64,000 nt of DNA from Devosia sp. GTDB taxonomy: Bacteria; Pseudomonadota; Alphaproteobacteria; Rhizobiales; Devosiaceae. Position 1 is the stretch's first letter; the number at the start of each line of letters is the position of its first letter. The notes under the pieces are model-generated. The model ran no database searches and was not told the DNA's origin. It was given only the letters and a program-made list of their open reading frames with translations. A program made the position numbers and the translations under genes. Of this stretch, positions 54,100-63,801 are shown in pieces. Where the stretch lies: the NCBI RefSeq assembly GCF_028290625.1, contig NZ_JAQGJM010000001.1:62001-126000 (forward strand). Reading direction: 5' to 3'.

Positions 54100-55815
54100 A
54101 TGCACATCGACCCCCTGCCTAAGAAGCCCTTATCGGGCTGGTTTGGACGTTTGCACACAAGCCTGCGCGCCGTTGCTTTGGGTGCGCTGGCCACCGTTTC
54201 GGCCTTCGCAGTCACTGCCCCGGCTTTGGCCGAGGTGCCGCTCGACCAACTCGTGCGCGTCGTTGCCGAAGGCGGCAACAGTTTTACGCGCACCTTCAAT
54301 CCGTTCTCGCCGACGGCCCGCTGGGTCAGCACCCGCACCATGTACGAGCCGCTGATGATCCAGAACTACGCCACCGGCAAGCTCGACCCCTGGCTTGCCA
54401 CCGGCTTCGAATGGTCGGCTGATGCGCTGAGCCTGACCGTCACCCTGCGCGATGACGTCAAATGGTCGGACGGCCAACCGTTCAGCGCCGATGATGTCGT
54501 TTTCACCTTTAACCTGATGAAGGCCAATCCCGGGCTGATCGGCCCTGCGTCCGGCGCGTTCGATCAGTATCTGGCGAGCGTGGAGGCGGTTGATGCCAAG
54601 ACGGTGAAATTCACCTTCTCGACCACCTATACGCCCGGCCTCTATTCGCTCGTCGACCAGTTCATCGTCCCCCAGCATGTCTGGAAGGACGTGACCGACC
54701 CGGTGACCTTCGAAAACCCCGATCCGGTCGCTACCGGGCCCTTTACCACTATCGATGCTTTCGGTACCGATCGCTACCAGGTGACGAAAAACCCGAACTA
54801 CTGGCAGAAGCTGAACATCGAGGGCGTGTTCATCCAGGGCTTCAACGGCAACGACCAGGTCAGCGCCGCGACGCTGTCGGGCAACCTCGACTGGGGCGGG
54901 CTGGTGCCCGATCCCGACACCACGTTCGTGGCACTCGACCCCGAGCATTTCGGCTATTGGTGGCCGCGCACATCGGTCGTGATGCTGCAGGCCAATACCA
55001 CGGTCGGCGCGCTCGCCGACCCGGTGGTTCGCAAGGCCATGAGCCTGGCGCTCGATCGTCAGCGCATGATCAATACTGGCGTCTGGGGCAAGTCCGTGCC
55101 CGCCAATGCGACGGGCCTGCCCGAAGGTCCGTTCAAGGACTGGATCGACCCCAAAGTCGTCGAGGAGGGCGCCAGCTGGATCAACATCGATCCCGATGCC
55201 GCCAACAAGATGCTCGACGACGCCGGCTACGCCAAGGGCGGCGACGGCATCCGCGTGGGCAAGGACGGCGCGTCGATGAAGTACGACATCATCGTACCCT
55301 CGGGCTGGAACGATTGGGTCTCGGCCAGCCAGATCGTTGCGGAAAACCTCAAGGACATCGGCATCGACGTCACCCTGCGCACGACCACGGCCGATAGCTG
55401 GACCAATTCGACCTTCACCGGCCAGTTCCAGCTCTCGCTCGGCAGCGCGCAGCGCACCGCCACCCCGTTCGAGTTCTATCGCAACAACATGGCCACCACT
55501 TCGGTCAAGCCCGTAGGCACGCCCTCGCCGAACAACCAGCAGCGCTATGGCGATCCAAAGGCCGATGAGCTGCTGGCCAAGTTCGCCGCCTCCACCGATG
55601 CGACCGAGCAGAAGTCCATCATCGCCGAGCTCGAAGCCATGTTCTCGGCGGCGGCGCCGGCCATCCCGCTCTACGAGCAGCCCGATTGGGGTCTCTACAA
55701 CACGCGCCGCTTCACCGGGTTCCCCACCGAGCAGGACCAGTACGCGCCGCTCAGCCTGCAGATGACCAATGGTCCGCTGCTGGTCTGGCCACACCTCGAG
55801 CGGCGCGCCGAATAA
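54100..55815 (+). CDS. ABC transporter substrate-binding protein, family 5 (peptide/oligosaccharide type)
   Basis: A 571-residue periplasmic binding protein (SBP_bac_5). An unusually long N-terminus (about 46 residues) precedes the signal helix RAVALGALATVSAFAVTAPA and ALA cleavage site. RTMYEPLMIQNYATGKLDPW, LRDDVKWSDGQPFSADDVVF and PVVRKAMSLALDRQRMI are family hallmarks. Although the family is named for peptides, many rhizobial members bind oligosaccharides; the ROK regulator, sugar-isomerase and deacetylase neighbours favour a sugar conjugate. Confidence 0.92.
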   Translation: MHIDPLPKKPLSGWFGRLHTSLRAVALGALATVSAFAVTAPALAEVPLDQLVRVVAEGGNSFTRTFNPFSPTARWVSTRTMYEPLMIQNYATGKLDPWLATGFEWSADALSLTVTLRDDVKWSDGQPFSADDVVFTFNLMKANPGLIGPASGAFDQYLASVEAVDAKTVKFTFSTTYTPGLYSLVDQFIVPQHVWKDVTDPVTFENPDPVATGPFTTIDAFGTDRYQVTKNPNYWQKLNIEGVFIQGFNGNDQVSAATLSGNLDWGGLVPDPDTTFVALDPEHFGYWWPRTSVVMLQANTTVGALADPVVRKAMSLALDRQRMINTGVWGKSVPANATGLPEGPFKDWIDPKVVEEGASWINIDPDAANKMLDDAGYAKGGDGIRVGKDGASMKYDIIVPSGWNDWVSASQIVAENLKDIGIDVTLRTTTADSWTNSTFTGQFQLSLGSAQRTATPFEFYRNNMATTSVKPVGTPSPNNQQRYGDPKADELLAKFAASTDATEQKSIIAELEAMFSAAAPAIPLYEQPDWGLYNTRRFTGFPTEQDQYAPLSLQMTNGPLLVWPHLERRAE

Positions 55816-55841
55816 CCCGACCCTGACCTGAAGCCCTCGGG

Positions 55842-55859
55842 GCTCCCGCAAGCGGGGGC
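55842..55859 (+). promoter_or_regulatory. stem-loop between binding-protein and permease genes
   Basis: GCTCCCG-CAAG-CGGGGGC forms a 7-bp GC-rich stem (one G-U pair) in the 66-bp gap after the binding-protein stop. Such stem-loops often protect the upstream mRNA so that more binding protein than permease is made; this function is inferred. Confidence 0.4.
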
Positions 55860-55881
55860 TCCACCTCCCGGAGGCCAAGTG

Positions 55882-56868
55882 ATGCTCTACATTGCGAAGC
55901 GATTGGCGTTTTACCTGCTGGCGGCTTTCGTCGCCATCACCGTCAACTTCTTCCTGCCGCGCCTCACCCCGGGCGATCCGGCATCGACCATCGTGGCCAC
56001 CTATTCGACCACGCTCAACGAAGCTTCGCTGAACGCGCTGAAGGCCGCCTATGGCCTCACCAACGAGCCGCTGTGGAGCCAGTACGTCACCTACCTCGGG
56101 AATATCCTGCATGGCGATTTCGGCCGCTCGCTATCCAACTTCCCGGCGCCGGTGACCGCCATCATCTCGGCCGGCTTCGGCTGGTCGATCCTGCTCGGGC
56201 TGACCTCAGTCCTCCTGAGTTTCGTCTTGGGATCGGCGCTGGGCGCACTCGCCGCCTGGCGGCGCGGTGGACTGTTCGACAAGCTGGCGCCGCCGGTGCT
56301 GCTGTTTCTCGGCTCGTTCCCCTACTTCTTTCTCGCCTTGCTGCTGTTCTACCTGTTCTGCTTCAAGCTGCAGTGGTTCCCGATGGGTAATGCCTATTCG
56401 AGCGTCAACCCGCCGCCATTCACCCTCAATGGCATTGGCGATGTCCTTTTCCACCTGATCGCTCCGGCCTTCACCATCGTGCTGGTGTCGCTCGGCCCGT
56501 GGACGCTCAACATGCGCAATGCCATGATTGGCGTGCTCAGCGAGGACTACCTGACCCTGGCCGAGGCCAAGGGCCTGAAGCCCCGCCGCGTGCTGTTCTC
56601 CCACGCTGTGCGCACTGCGCTATTGCCCAATGTCACCGCGCTCGGCGCCGCCATCGGTGGGGTGTTCTCCGGTCAATTGCTCACCGAGATCGTCTTCACC
56701 TATCCGGGCCTGGGCTATTCGCTGATGCGCGCCGTGAGTTCGGTGGATTACCCGCTGATGCAGGCGCTGTTCCTCATCATCACCCTATCGGTGCTGGTCG
56801 CCAACTTCGTGGTGGACACCGTCTACGTGCTGCTCGACCCGCGCGTCCGTACCGGGCAGGAGGCCTGA
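55882..56868 (+). CDS. ABC transporter permease, DppB type
   Basis: A 328-residue permease with six transmembrane helices: N-terminal MLYIAKRLAFYLLAAFVAIT, the LTPGDPAS periplasmic start, and the BPD_transp_1 domain with EAA loop EDYLTLAEAKGLKPRRVLFS. ATG 55882 is preceded by GGAGG at 7 bp. It forms a heterodimer with the DppC-type subunit encoded 4 bp downstream. Confidence 0.93.
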   Translation: MLYIAKRLAFYLLAAFVAITVNFFLPRLTPGDPASTIVATYSTTLNEASLNALKAAYGLTNEPLWSQYVTYLGNILHGDFGRSLSNFPAPVTAIISAGFGWSILLGLTSVLLSFVLGSALGALAAWRRGGLFDKLAPPVLLFLGSFPYFFLALLLFYLFCFKLQWFPMGNAYSSVNPPPFTLNGIGDVLFHLIAPAFTIVLVSLGPWTLNMRNAMIGVLSEDYLTLAEAKGLKPRRVLFSHAVRTALLPNVTALGAAIGGVFSGQLLTEIVFTYPGLGYSLMRAVSSVDYPLMQALFLIITLSVLVANFVVDTVYVLLDPRVRTGQEA

Positions 56869-56872
56869 CGCC

Positions 56873-57796
56873 ATGGCGCTCTACGACACGCTCGCCAGTG
56901 CCCGCCGCAAGGCCTTCGGTTCCATCCCCGTCACCGTCGGCGCGGTGATCCTATTGATCCTCGTCGGCTCATCGGCACTGGCTCAGTGGATCGCCCCCTA
57001 CAATCCCAAACGCGCCACCGGCGGCATCAACGAGTTTCCCTCGCTCAAGCACCTGTTCGGCACCACCGGGCAGGGCCAGGACGTCCTCAGCCAGTTCCTC
57101 TATGGCGGCCAGAACACGCTGTGGATCGCCTTCACCATCGCCGTGCTCACTACGCTATTGGCGCTGATCGTGGCGCTCACCGCCGCTTATTTCCGCGGCT
57201 GGGTCGACGACGTGCTGACGCTGGTCACCAATGTGTTCCTCGTCATTCCCAGCCTGCCGCTGATCGTGGTCCTTGCTGCTTTCCTGCCCCCCGGACCGCT
57301 GACCATGATCGCGGTCCTGACCATTACCGGCTGGGCCTTTGGCGCCCGCCTGTTCCGCTCGCAGGCCCTCAGCCTGCGCGAACGCGAATTCATCGCCGCG
57401 GCCGAGGATGTGGGCGAGCGCCGCTGGCGCATCGTTGCCATCGAGCTGCTGCCCAATATGGGCTCGGTCGTCGCCGCTTATTTCGTCAACCAGGTGATCT
57501 TTGCCATCACCGCTCAGGCTTCGCTCGAATTCCTCGGGCTCGGCGATGGCGGCCAGGTGACCTGGGGCTCGATGCTGTTCTGGGCACAAAATACCTCGGC
57601 GCTGATTCGAGGCGCGTGGTGGACTTTCGTCGTCCCCGGCATGGCCATCGCGCTCACCGCCTTTTCGCTGGCGCTGATCAACAACGCCGTCGACGAGCTC
57701 GGCAATCCGCGCCTCCGCGCCGACCGGCTGCTGCGCCGCGCCGGCGTCCGCAAATCGAGTGCCTCGCTCATGACCCCGGTGAAGCGCAATGCCTGA
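56873..57796 (+). CDS. ABC transporter permease, DppC type
   Basis: A 307-residue permease. The N-terminus has one transmembrane helix (GAVILLILVGSSALAQWI), then the LFGTTGQGQDVLSQFLYGGQ region typical of DppC, and the EAA loop REREFIAAAEDVGERRWRIV. AGGAGG precedes the ATG, overlapping the previous gene's 3' end. Its last 8 bp overlap the ATPase gene. Confidence 0.93.
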   Translation: MALYDTLASARRKAFGSIPVTVGAVILLILVGSSALAQWIAPYNPKRATGGINEFPSLKHLFGTTGQGQDVLSQFLYGGQNTLWIAFTIAVLTTLLALIVALTAAYFRGWVDDVLTLVTNVFLVIPSLPLIVVLAAFLPPGPLTMIAVLTITGWAFGARLFRSQALSLREREFIAAAEDVGERRWRIVAIELLPNMGSVVAAYFVNQVIFAITAQASLEFLGLGDGGQVTWGSMLFWAQNTSALIRGAWWTFVVPGMAIALTAFSLALINNAVDELGNPRLRADRLLRRAGVRKSSASLMTPVKRNA

Positions 57797-59426
57797 CATC
57801 ACCCCAGCCCTTGAGATCGTTGACCTCAGCGTCGGTTATGCCGGCGAAACCGGCATGGTTCCGGCCGTCGACGGCGTCTCGTTCAGCATCGCGCCCGGCG
57901 AGTTCATGGGCCTGGCCGGAGAATCGGGCTGCGGCAAGTCGACCATCGCCCAATCGATCCTGCGCCTGTTGCGCGCGCCCGGCATCATCACCGGCGGCGA
58001 TATCCGCATCGCCGGTCACGATATGCTGACCTCCGATGAGGCCAAGGTCCGCGAGCTGCGCTGGCGCACCGCCTCGATCGTGCTGCAGAACTCGCTGACC
58101 TCGCTCAATCCGGTCAAGACCATCAAATGGCAGTTGCAGGAAGTGCTGGATCGCGGCGGCGGCAGCAAGAGCCCGGCCGAACTGCTGCAGATGGTCGATA
58201 TCGACCCCCGGCGGCTCAACGCCTTCCCGCATGAGCTCAGCGGGGGCCAGCGCCAGCGCGTGGTCATCGCCATGGCGCTCGCCCTGTCACCGCAGCTTGT
58301 CATTCTTGATGAGCCCACGACCGCCCTCGACGTCATCGTCCAGCAGGAGATCTTCGTCACCGTCAAAGCGCTGCAACAGCAGATGGGCTTTGCCGTGCTG
58401 CTCATTACCCACGACCTGCCGCTGCTGTTCGATGTCGCCGACCGCATCGCCGTGATGAAGGATGGCAAGATCGTCGAAACCGCCACCGTCGAGGCCTTCC
58501 GCCGGCATCAGGAGCACCCGTATTCCCGCACCCTGCTGTCCGCCACCCCGCGCATCGATTTCGCCACTCCCGATGTCATCCGGCCCAAGGACGTGGCCCA
58601 TCCGGTGCTCGAAACCGCCCATCTGGTCAAAGCCTATGGCACCAATCCGCTGACCGGCCGCTCCATGCTTATGGCCATCAACGACGTCTCGTTCCGCCTC
58701 GCCCCGCGCGAAATCGTCGCCTTGGTGGGCGCATCGGGCAGCGGCAAATCGACCTTCGGCCGCATGGTCACCGGCCTCACGCGGCCGAGTTCCGGCGACA
58801 TTATTGTCGATGGCCACACCCCGGTCCCCGTCTCGCGCCGCAGGAAGAGCACGCCGCGCGCTGCCCAGATGGTGTTCCAGGATGTCTATGGTTCGCTCAA
58901 CCCACTCCACACCATCGGTCACCACCTGCGCCGTGCCGTGATCTCTGCCCCGCATGCGCAAAAGGTCGATGTCGAAGCCCGCGTTGCCTCGCTCCTCACC
59001 GAAGTCGGCCTGACGCCGCCTGCAAGTTATCTCGACCGGCGCCCCCACGAACTCAGCGGCGGCCAGCGCCAGCGCGTCGGCCTCGCCCGGGCCCTCGCAG
59101 CGTCCCCCAAGCTGCTGGTTGCCGACGAGCCGGTGTCGATGCTCGACGTCTCGATCCGCCGCGATATCCTCAACCTCATCGCCCGCCTGCGCGATGAGCA
59201 GGGCGTCGCGGTGCTCTACATCACCCACGACATGGTCAGCGCAGGCTATATCGCCGACCGCATCGCGGTCATGCATCGCGGCCAGATCGTCGAGGAAGGC
59301 CCCGCCAAGGCCATCCTCATGCACCCCCAGCACGAATACACGCGCCGCCTTATCGCCGCCGTCCCCGGTGGCCTGGGCCTGCCCGACGGCCACACGGACA
59401 ACCACCTGACAGAAGCCACAACATGA
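57789..59426 (+). CDS. dual-domain ABC ATPase (DppD-DppF fusion)
   Basis: A 545-residue protein with two ABC cassettes. Cassette 1: Walker [15 protein letters not shown], signature [17 protein letters not shown], Walker [13 protein letters not shown]. Cassette 2 from about residue 285: Walker [15 protein letters not shown], signature [17 protein letters not shown], Walker [13 protein letters not shown]. The cassettes, usually separate DppD and DppF, are fused as in GsiA/YejF. Both catalytic sites look intact. It overlaps the downstream isomerase gene by 4 bp. Confidence 0.95.
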   Translation: MPDITPALEIVDLSVGYAGETGMVPAVDGVSFSIAPGEFMGLAGESGCGKSTIAQSILRLLRAPGIITGGDIRIAGHDMLTSDEAKVRELRWRTASIVLQNSLTSLNPVKTIKWQLQEVLDRGGGSKSPAELLQMVDIDPRRLNAFPHELSGGQRQRVVIAMALALSPQLVILDEPTTALDVIVQQEIFVTVKALQQQMGFAVLLITHDLPLLFDVADRIAVMKDGKIVETATVEAFRRHQEHPYSRTLLSATPRIDFATPDVIRPKDVAHPVLETAHLVKAYGTNPLTGRSMLMAINDVSFRLAPREIVALVGASGSGKSTFGRMVTGLTRPSSGDIIVDGHTPVPVSRRRKSTPRAAQMVFQDVYGSLNPLHTIGHHLRRAVISAPHAQKVDVEARVASLLTEVGLTPPASYLDRRPHELSGGQRQRVGLARALAASPKLLVADEPVSMLDVSIRRDILNLIARLRDEQGVAVLYITHDMVSAGYIADRIAVMHRGQIVEEGPAKAILMHPQHEYTRRLIAAVPGGLGLPDGHTDNHLTEATT

Positions 59427-60499
59427 CCACCACAATTCCTGAAATCCGTATCGGCATCGATGGCCGCAAATTCCCGCGTGCCGCCGAACTGGGCCCGATC
59501 AAGCTGCTCGAACGCTGCGCCGAGCTCGGCCATGCGGGGGTGTTTTTCCGCACAGTCCTCGATGTCTCGCCCGACCTCGATTGCGGGTTTTTGGCTGCCG
59601 TCAGGCAGCGCGCCGACGAGCTTGGGCTCTACCTAGAAATGGGGCTGGGCAAGATCAACCCCTACAACACAGCCGAAGCGCCCGAAGTGCGCGATATCGG
59701 CAAGGGCGACTACCTGCTCGGCATGACCCGCATGATCGAGGCCACCACCGAAATCGGCTGCACGGCGCTCTGGGGCGACACCGCCAACTACCAGCGCCAC
59801 GACTGGGGCCTCCACGCCATCGATCGCTACCGCACCGACGTGGACTGGCCTGACCAGCTCGACGCTATCCGCAAGTTCCTGCTCAAGCTCAAGCCAGTGC
59901 TGGTTGACCACCACGCCGTCATTGCCGTCGAAACGCATGAGGAAATCACCACCGCTGAGATCGTCCGCCTGATCGAACAGGTTGGTTCCGACACGCTCGG
60001 CGTCACCCTTGATCTGGCCAATGTGGTGGTGCGCGGCGAAGATCCGGTGGCCGCCACGCGGCGCCTCGCCCCCTATGTGAAAAAGACACATATGCGCGAC
60101 ATCGTGCTGTTCCCCCGCCCGCATGGGCTGGAGCGGCAGACGCGCGCCTGCGGCGATGGCGTCATCGACTGGCAGGCGGTGCTTGGCGCCCTGTTTGATG
60201 CCGGCAGCTATCCCAACTTCACCATCGAGAACGTCTGGGGCTCGGACAAGAACCAGATCCCGTTGTTCGATCCCGATTGGCAGGCCCGCCAGCCCGACGC
60301 CGTGCTCGGCGAAATCCTCGAGTTGATCCGCCTCTCCCGCGCCTTCGAGGACGGCGCACGCGCCGGCACGATGATCGCGCCCGACGACTACTTTTCACCC
60401 AACCCCAGCCTCAACGAACTCGAAGGCTTTGTTACCCGCAGTGGCACGACCCTCAGGGCCGCAGCCGACGCCCTGCGGTCCCGAATCTCAAAGGAGTAA
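59423..60499 (+). CDS. sugar phosphate isomerase/epimerase (TIM barrel)
   Basis: A 358-residue AP-endonuclease-2-type TIM barrel, longer than the usual 270-300 because of a C-terminal extension. Metal ligands are plausible at VAVETHEEITTAEI (Glu), LGVTLDLANVVV (Asp) and KKTHMRDIVLF (His), with NFTIENVWGSDK supplying the last Glu. These enzymes isomerise or epimerise sugars, inosose or related ketoses. It is coupled to the ATPase gene and followed by a PIG-L deacetylase, so it should act on the imported compound. Confidence 0.88.
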   Translation: MTTTIPEIRIGIDGRKFPRAAELGPIKLLERCAELGHAGVFFRTVLDVSPDLDCGFLAAVRQRADELGLYLEMGLGKINPYNTAEAPEVRDIGKGDYLLGMTRMIEATTEIGCTALWGDTANYQRHDWGLHAIDRYRTDVDWPDQLDAIRKFLLKLKPVLVDHHAVIAVETHEEITTAEIVRLIEQVGSDTLGVTLDLANVVVRGEDPVAATRRLAPYVKKTHMRDIVLFPRPHGLERQTRACGDGVIDWQAVLGALFDAGSYPNFTIENVWGSDKNQIPLFDPDWQARQPDAVLGEILELIRLSRAFEDGARAGTMIAPDDYFSPNPSLNELEGFVTRSGTTLRAAADALRSRISKE

Positions 60500-60507
60500 T
60501 GCCCACA

Positions 60508-61293
60508 ATGTCTTACCCGCTCAAAGTGCTGGTCGTCGAAGCGCATCCCGACGAGGCGGAAATGTATGCCGGCGGCACCATGCGCCGCCTCGCCGACCGC
60601 GGCGTCGCCGTCAAGTTCATGTCGCTCACCAATGGCGATGCCGGCCATTACCAGATGGACCGCGAGCCGCTGAAGCGCCGCCGCGCCCGCGAGGCCTATA
60701 CCGCCGCCCGCCATCTCGGCGTGCTCGACTACGAGATTCTCGACAATCATGATGGCGAGCTGATGCCCGATCTGGCCGTCCGCACTGCCGTGATCTCGTC
60801 GATCCGCCGCTGGCAAGCCGATGTGGTCATCACCTTCCACGACGAATGCCCCGGCCATCTCGACAACCGCGCCGCCGGCCGCATCGTGCGCGAGGCCTCG
60901 GGCTTCTGCACCAATGGCAATATTTGCCCCGAAGTGCCCCCGCTGGCCCAGGCGCCGATCTGCCTGAAGATGATCGACTATGGCTCCCTCGACGTGCACC
61001 AGCACGACGTCGTCATCGATGTCGGCCCTTCGATCGACGCCAAGCTCAAGGCCTGCGCCGCCCATGCTACGCAGTTCTATGAGTTCGCCCCGTTCGAACG
61101 CGGTTTCATCGACGAGGCTCCCACGATCGGTAACTGGGCCGCCGAGCGCGCCTTCATTCTGAAATACTGGCCGGAATTCATGTATGCGCTGCCGGCAATG
61201 AGCGGCGGGCATCAGTTTGCCGAAAGCTTCCAGCTTGCCGACTACGGGCGCAAGACCAGCGTGGAGGACGTTCTGAAACTCTTCGCCTTGTGA
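60508..61293 (+). CDS. PIG-L/LmbE-family N-deacetylase
   Basis: A 261-residue zinc-dependent deacetylase of N-acetylglucosaminyl conjugates. VEAHPDEAEMYAGGT is the zinc motif (usual AHPDDAE, here AHPDEAE with Asp to Glu), LTNGDAGHYQ follows, and TFHDECPGHLDNRAAGRIV is the second zinc motif region. ATG 60508 is 11 bp from AAGGAG; ATG 60499, overlapping the upstream stop, is too close to it. It suggests that an N-acetyl amino-sugar conjugate imported by the transporter is deacetylated in the cytosol. Confidence 0.9.
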   Translation: MSYPLKVLVVEAHPDEAEMYAGGTMRRLADRGVAVKFMSLTNGDAGHYQMDREPLKRRRAREAYTAARHLGVLDYEILDNHDGELMPDLAVRTAVISSIRRWQADVVITFHDECPGHLDNRAAGRIVREASGFCTNGNICPEVPPLAQAPICLKMIDYGSLDVHQHDVVIDVGPSIDAKLKACAAHATQFYEFAPFERGFIDEAPTIGNWAAERAFILKYWPEFMYALPAMSGGHQFAESFQLADYGRKTSVEDVLKLFAL

Positions 61294-61306
61294 CACCAGG
61301 CGCAAG

Positions 61307-61335
61307 GGCCGCGGACCTTTAAGTCCGCAACGGCC
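61307..61335 (+). terminator. hairpin after the ROK-Dpp operon
   Basis: GCGGAC-CTTTAA-GTCCGC is a perfect 6-bp stem, extended by GGCC on both sides with a 3-base bulge, starting 14 bp after the deacetylase stop. No T-run follows; termination is plausible but unproven. The rest of the gap to 61566 holds no recognisable gene. Confidence 0.45.
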
Positions 61336-61566
61336 ACTGCTGAGCGCGAGTTCAGCGGTGGCTTGGCCATCTGCCCTATGTCACAGGCGCCGCCATTGAT
61401 GGGCCGACCGGCGACCCGCGCCCGGCACCTCCAGCGTATCTTGATCACCTCACGAAGAACCCGCACTGTTCCGTCCGCTGTTCGGACTACGCCGATTTGG
61501 GGACGGCGGGGGTGCTGGTCAACGCGGCGGTGACGCTGCATTGTCAGGGCGTGAGGGAAGACCGGC

Positions 61567-62772
61567 TTGCGCTACGAATTTTGTATCATCGGCGGCGGGA
61601 TTGTGGGGCTGGCGACGGCGCGAGCACTGCTGCGGGCACGGCCGGGCGCGAGCCTTGTGGTGCTGGAAAAAGAGGCTGCGCTTGGTCTGCATCAAACCGG
61701 ACGTAATTCGGGCGTGATCCATTCGGGCATCTATTATGCTCCGGGCAGCTTGAAGGCGCTGCTCTGTGCGGAAGGCATGGTGCGCACCAAACAGTATTGC
61801 CACGCCCACGGCATCGCCTTTGAGGAACGCGGCAAGCTGATCGTCGCCACTTCGCCGGTCGAAGTCGAGCGGCTGGCAAAGCTGGAAGCGCGGGCGGCCG
61901 CCAACGGAATCGCCATAGAAGTGCTGTCGCCAACCGACATTGCCGTGCGGGAGCCAGATATAGTGGGCCTGCGTGGCGTGCTGGTGCCCAGCGCAGCCAT
62001 CGTCGACTACAAGCGGGTGCTGGGGGCGCTGGCCCAGGACATCAGGCGGGCCGGGGCGGAGATCCGCTTCGGGGTCGCGCCAACCAGGATTTTTGAGGAA
62101 GCAGGCGGCGTCACGATCGACACTATGGACGGCTCGCTACAGGCAGATCAGCTTGTGGCGTGCGCGGGGCTGCAATCGGACCGCGTCGCGCGGCTGGCCG
62201 GGCTCGACATTGATTTCGCGATCGTACCGTTCCGGGGCGAATATTATCGCCTGGCGCCACGGCGCGACAACCTGGTGCGGGCCATGATTTACCCCGTGCC
62301 TGACCCAAGCCTGCCATTCCTGGGGATTCACCTGACGCCGATGATCGATGGCGGCATCAGCGTCGGCCCCAATGCGGTGCTGGGGTTGGCGCGAGAGGGT
62401 TATGCCAAAGGGCAATTTTCGCTTCGTGATATGGCCCAAATGGCCACTTTCCCCGGGTTTTGGCGCACAATGGGCCGCAATCTGCGGTCGGGCGTCGATG
62501 AGATGGCTGACAGCCTCTTTCGCCGCCGCTATCTGGCGGCCTGCCGGAAATATTGCCCAGAACTGGAGCTTGAGGACCTGACGCCGATGCCGGCTGGTAT
62601 CCGCGCGCAGGCCGTCCGCCGGGACGGTACCATGGTGCAGGATTTTCTGTTCATCGAGGCCGGCCGCATGCTGCATGTGTGCAATGCGCCGTCGCCGGCC
62701 GCCACTTCGGCCCTGCCGATCGGGGAGCGCATTGCCCAAAGGGTGCTATCGCCCGAACACGCGCACGCCTGA
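61567..62772 (+). CDS. lhgO: L-2-hydroxyglutarate oxidase-like FAD oxidoreductase
   Basis: A 401-residue DAO-family flavoenzyme. CIIGGGIVGLATARALL is the FAD dinucleotide fold, with a matching VVLEKEAALGLHQTGRNSGV; HSGIYYAPGSLKALLCAEG is the typical LhgO stretch. It would oxidise L-2-hydroxyglutarate to 2-oxoglutarate with electrons to the membrane quinone pool or oxygen. Start TTG 61567, with AGGGAAG upstream, places the FAD motif at residue 9. No operon partner is clear; it is convergent with the BTAD regulator. Confidence 0.92.
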   Translation: MRYEFCIIGGGIVGLATARALLRARPGASLVVLEKEAALGLHQTGRNSGVIHSGIYYAPGSLKALLCAEGMVRTKQYCHAHGIAFEERGKLIVATSPVEVERLAKLEARAAANGIAIEVLSPTDIAVREPDIVGLRGVLVPSAAIVDYKRVLGALAQDIRRAGAEIRFGVAPTRIFEEAGGVTIDTMDGSLQADQLVACAGLQSDRVARLAGLDIDFAIVPFRGEYYRLAPRRDNLVRAMIYPVPDPSLPFLGIHLTPMIDGGISVGPNAVLGLAREGYAKGQFSLRDMAQMATFPGFWRTMGRNLRSGVDEMADSLFRRRYLAACRKYCPELELEDLTPMPAGIRAQAVRRDGTMVQDFLFIEAGRMLHVCNAPSPAATSALPIGERIAQRVLSPEHAHA

Positions 62773-62790
62773 GGCAGGCGCGTGCCCCGG

Positions 62791-63543
62791 CTAGTTGGCC
62801 GGCGCTCGACTGATCAAGCGCTGATAGAGCCGGACAGTCTCCTCGTCGGGGTCAACGCCCAGCTCATTGCGCAAGCGGCGCACGCACTCCTCGTAGAGCA
62901 GGCGCAAGGAGGAAAACTGCCCATTGGCCGCAGCGTCATACATCAGGGCCCGATGGGCGCCTTCATGATAGGGATCCACTTGCAGCAGCCGCTTGGCGCA
63001 GAATTGGCGATGATGGGCCGTTAGCGGGCTGTCGGGCAATACCGCCCGCGAAATGGCGCTAACGAAATCGTAGCGCAGCGCCGAACGCTTGTAGGACAGC
63101 CATTCCTCAAAGCCTTCGCCTGCCGCGCGCAGCGACCCCAGCAGTTCACCATTGTAGATATCGCACATCCGCACCCACGCCCGGGGCGTTGGATTGGCGG
63201 CAAGTTCGACGAACTCGGCAAGATCGAAATAGATATGCTCGCTTAAAGTAAGCCAAGCCATGTTCGGATCGGTTGCCAATAGATGCAGGTCGTTCTCGTC
63301 CTGGAAGCGACGTATGCGAACGAGAGACTGCCTTATATCGGCGCTAGCCTGCTCCGAACCGCCATCCGACCAGATCAAATCTCCGACGCGCCGGCGCATG
63401 ACCGGTTTGCCGCGTCCCTCAAGCAGGACGTAGACCAAAAAGCGCAAGAAATTGACCGGCGGATTGACCAAACGTCCTCCCACCGATACGTGGCAATCGC
63501 CAAAAGTCAGTATGGATATCTTAGGTGTACTGCTCGTAATCAT
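62791..63543 (-). CDS. BTAD-domain transcriptional regulator (SARP-like)
   Basis: A 250-residue protein: an N-terminal winged helix (about 8-100, ISILTFGDCHVSVGGRLV, LRFLVYVLLEGRGKPVMRRR, ASADIRQSLVRIRRFQD) and a helical bacterial transcriptional activator domain (about 105-245, FDLAEFVELAAN, CAKRLLQVDPYHEGAHRALM, RRLRNELGVDPDEETVRLYQ). No NB-ARC or cyclase domain follows, so it is a minimal SARP-type activator. The 258 bp upstream of it (63544-63801) separates it from the LuxR-type gene on the same strand. Confidence 0.88.
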   Translation of the reverse strand: MITSSTPKISILTFGDCHVSVGGRLVNPPVNFLRFLVYVLLEGRGKPVMRRRVGDLIWSDGGSEQASADIRQSLVRIRRFQDENDLHLLATDPNMAWLTLSEHIYFDLAEFVELAANPTPRAWVRMCDIYNGELLGSLRAAGEGFEEWLSYKRSALRYDFVSAISRAVLPDSPLTAHHRQFCAKRLLQVDPYHEGAHRALMYDAAANGQFSSLRLLYEECVRRLRNELGVDPDEETVRLYQRLISRAPAN

Positions 63544-63801
63544 CTAAAGTGACAATCTGTGCAACGCACTCTTCAACATCAGCCAGTAACGTGGCTCACG
63601 CACCGGCCGGGTGGAGAGCCACGCTGCGACTTTAGTTCACAGGCGGAATTTAATGAAAATCTCTGCAAAAAGCGAGCAGAATCAACTAAATCGATGATCA
63701 ACTCTTTCGGACCGTCGCAATGCATATAAAGCCGTTCACTTTATCGACTTCATATGAACCGCGAACGGTCGTAGCTGGTTGCCGATTTATTTGCCAGGCA
63801 C

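Noticed and set aside
54130..56112. Minus-strand open frame of 660 codons
   Set aside because: Antisense to the family 5 binding-protein gene and the DppB-type permease start; low-complexity His/Gly/Arg composition and no domain.
62764..62784. Possible bidirectional terminator between lhgO and the BTAD gene
   Set aside because: The stem CACGCCTG/CAGGCGCGTG needs a bulge, overlaps the lhgO coding end and has no T-runs.
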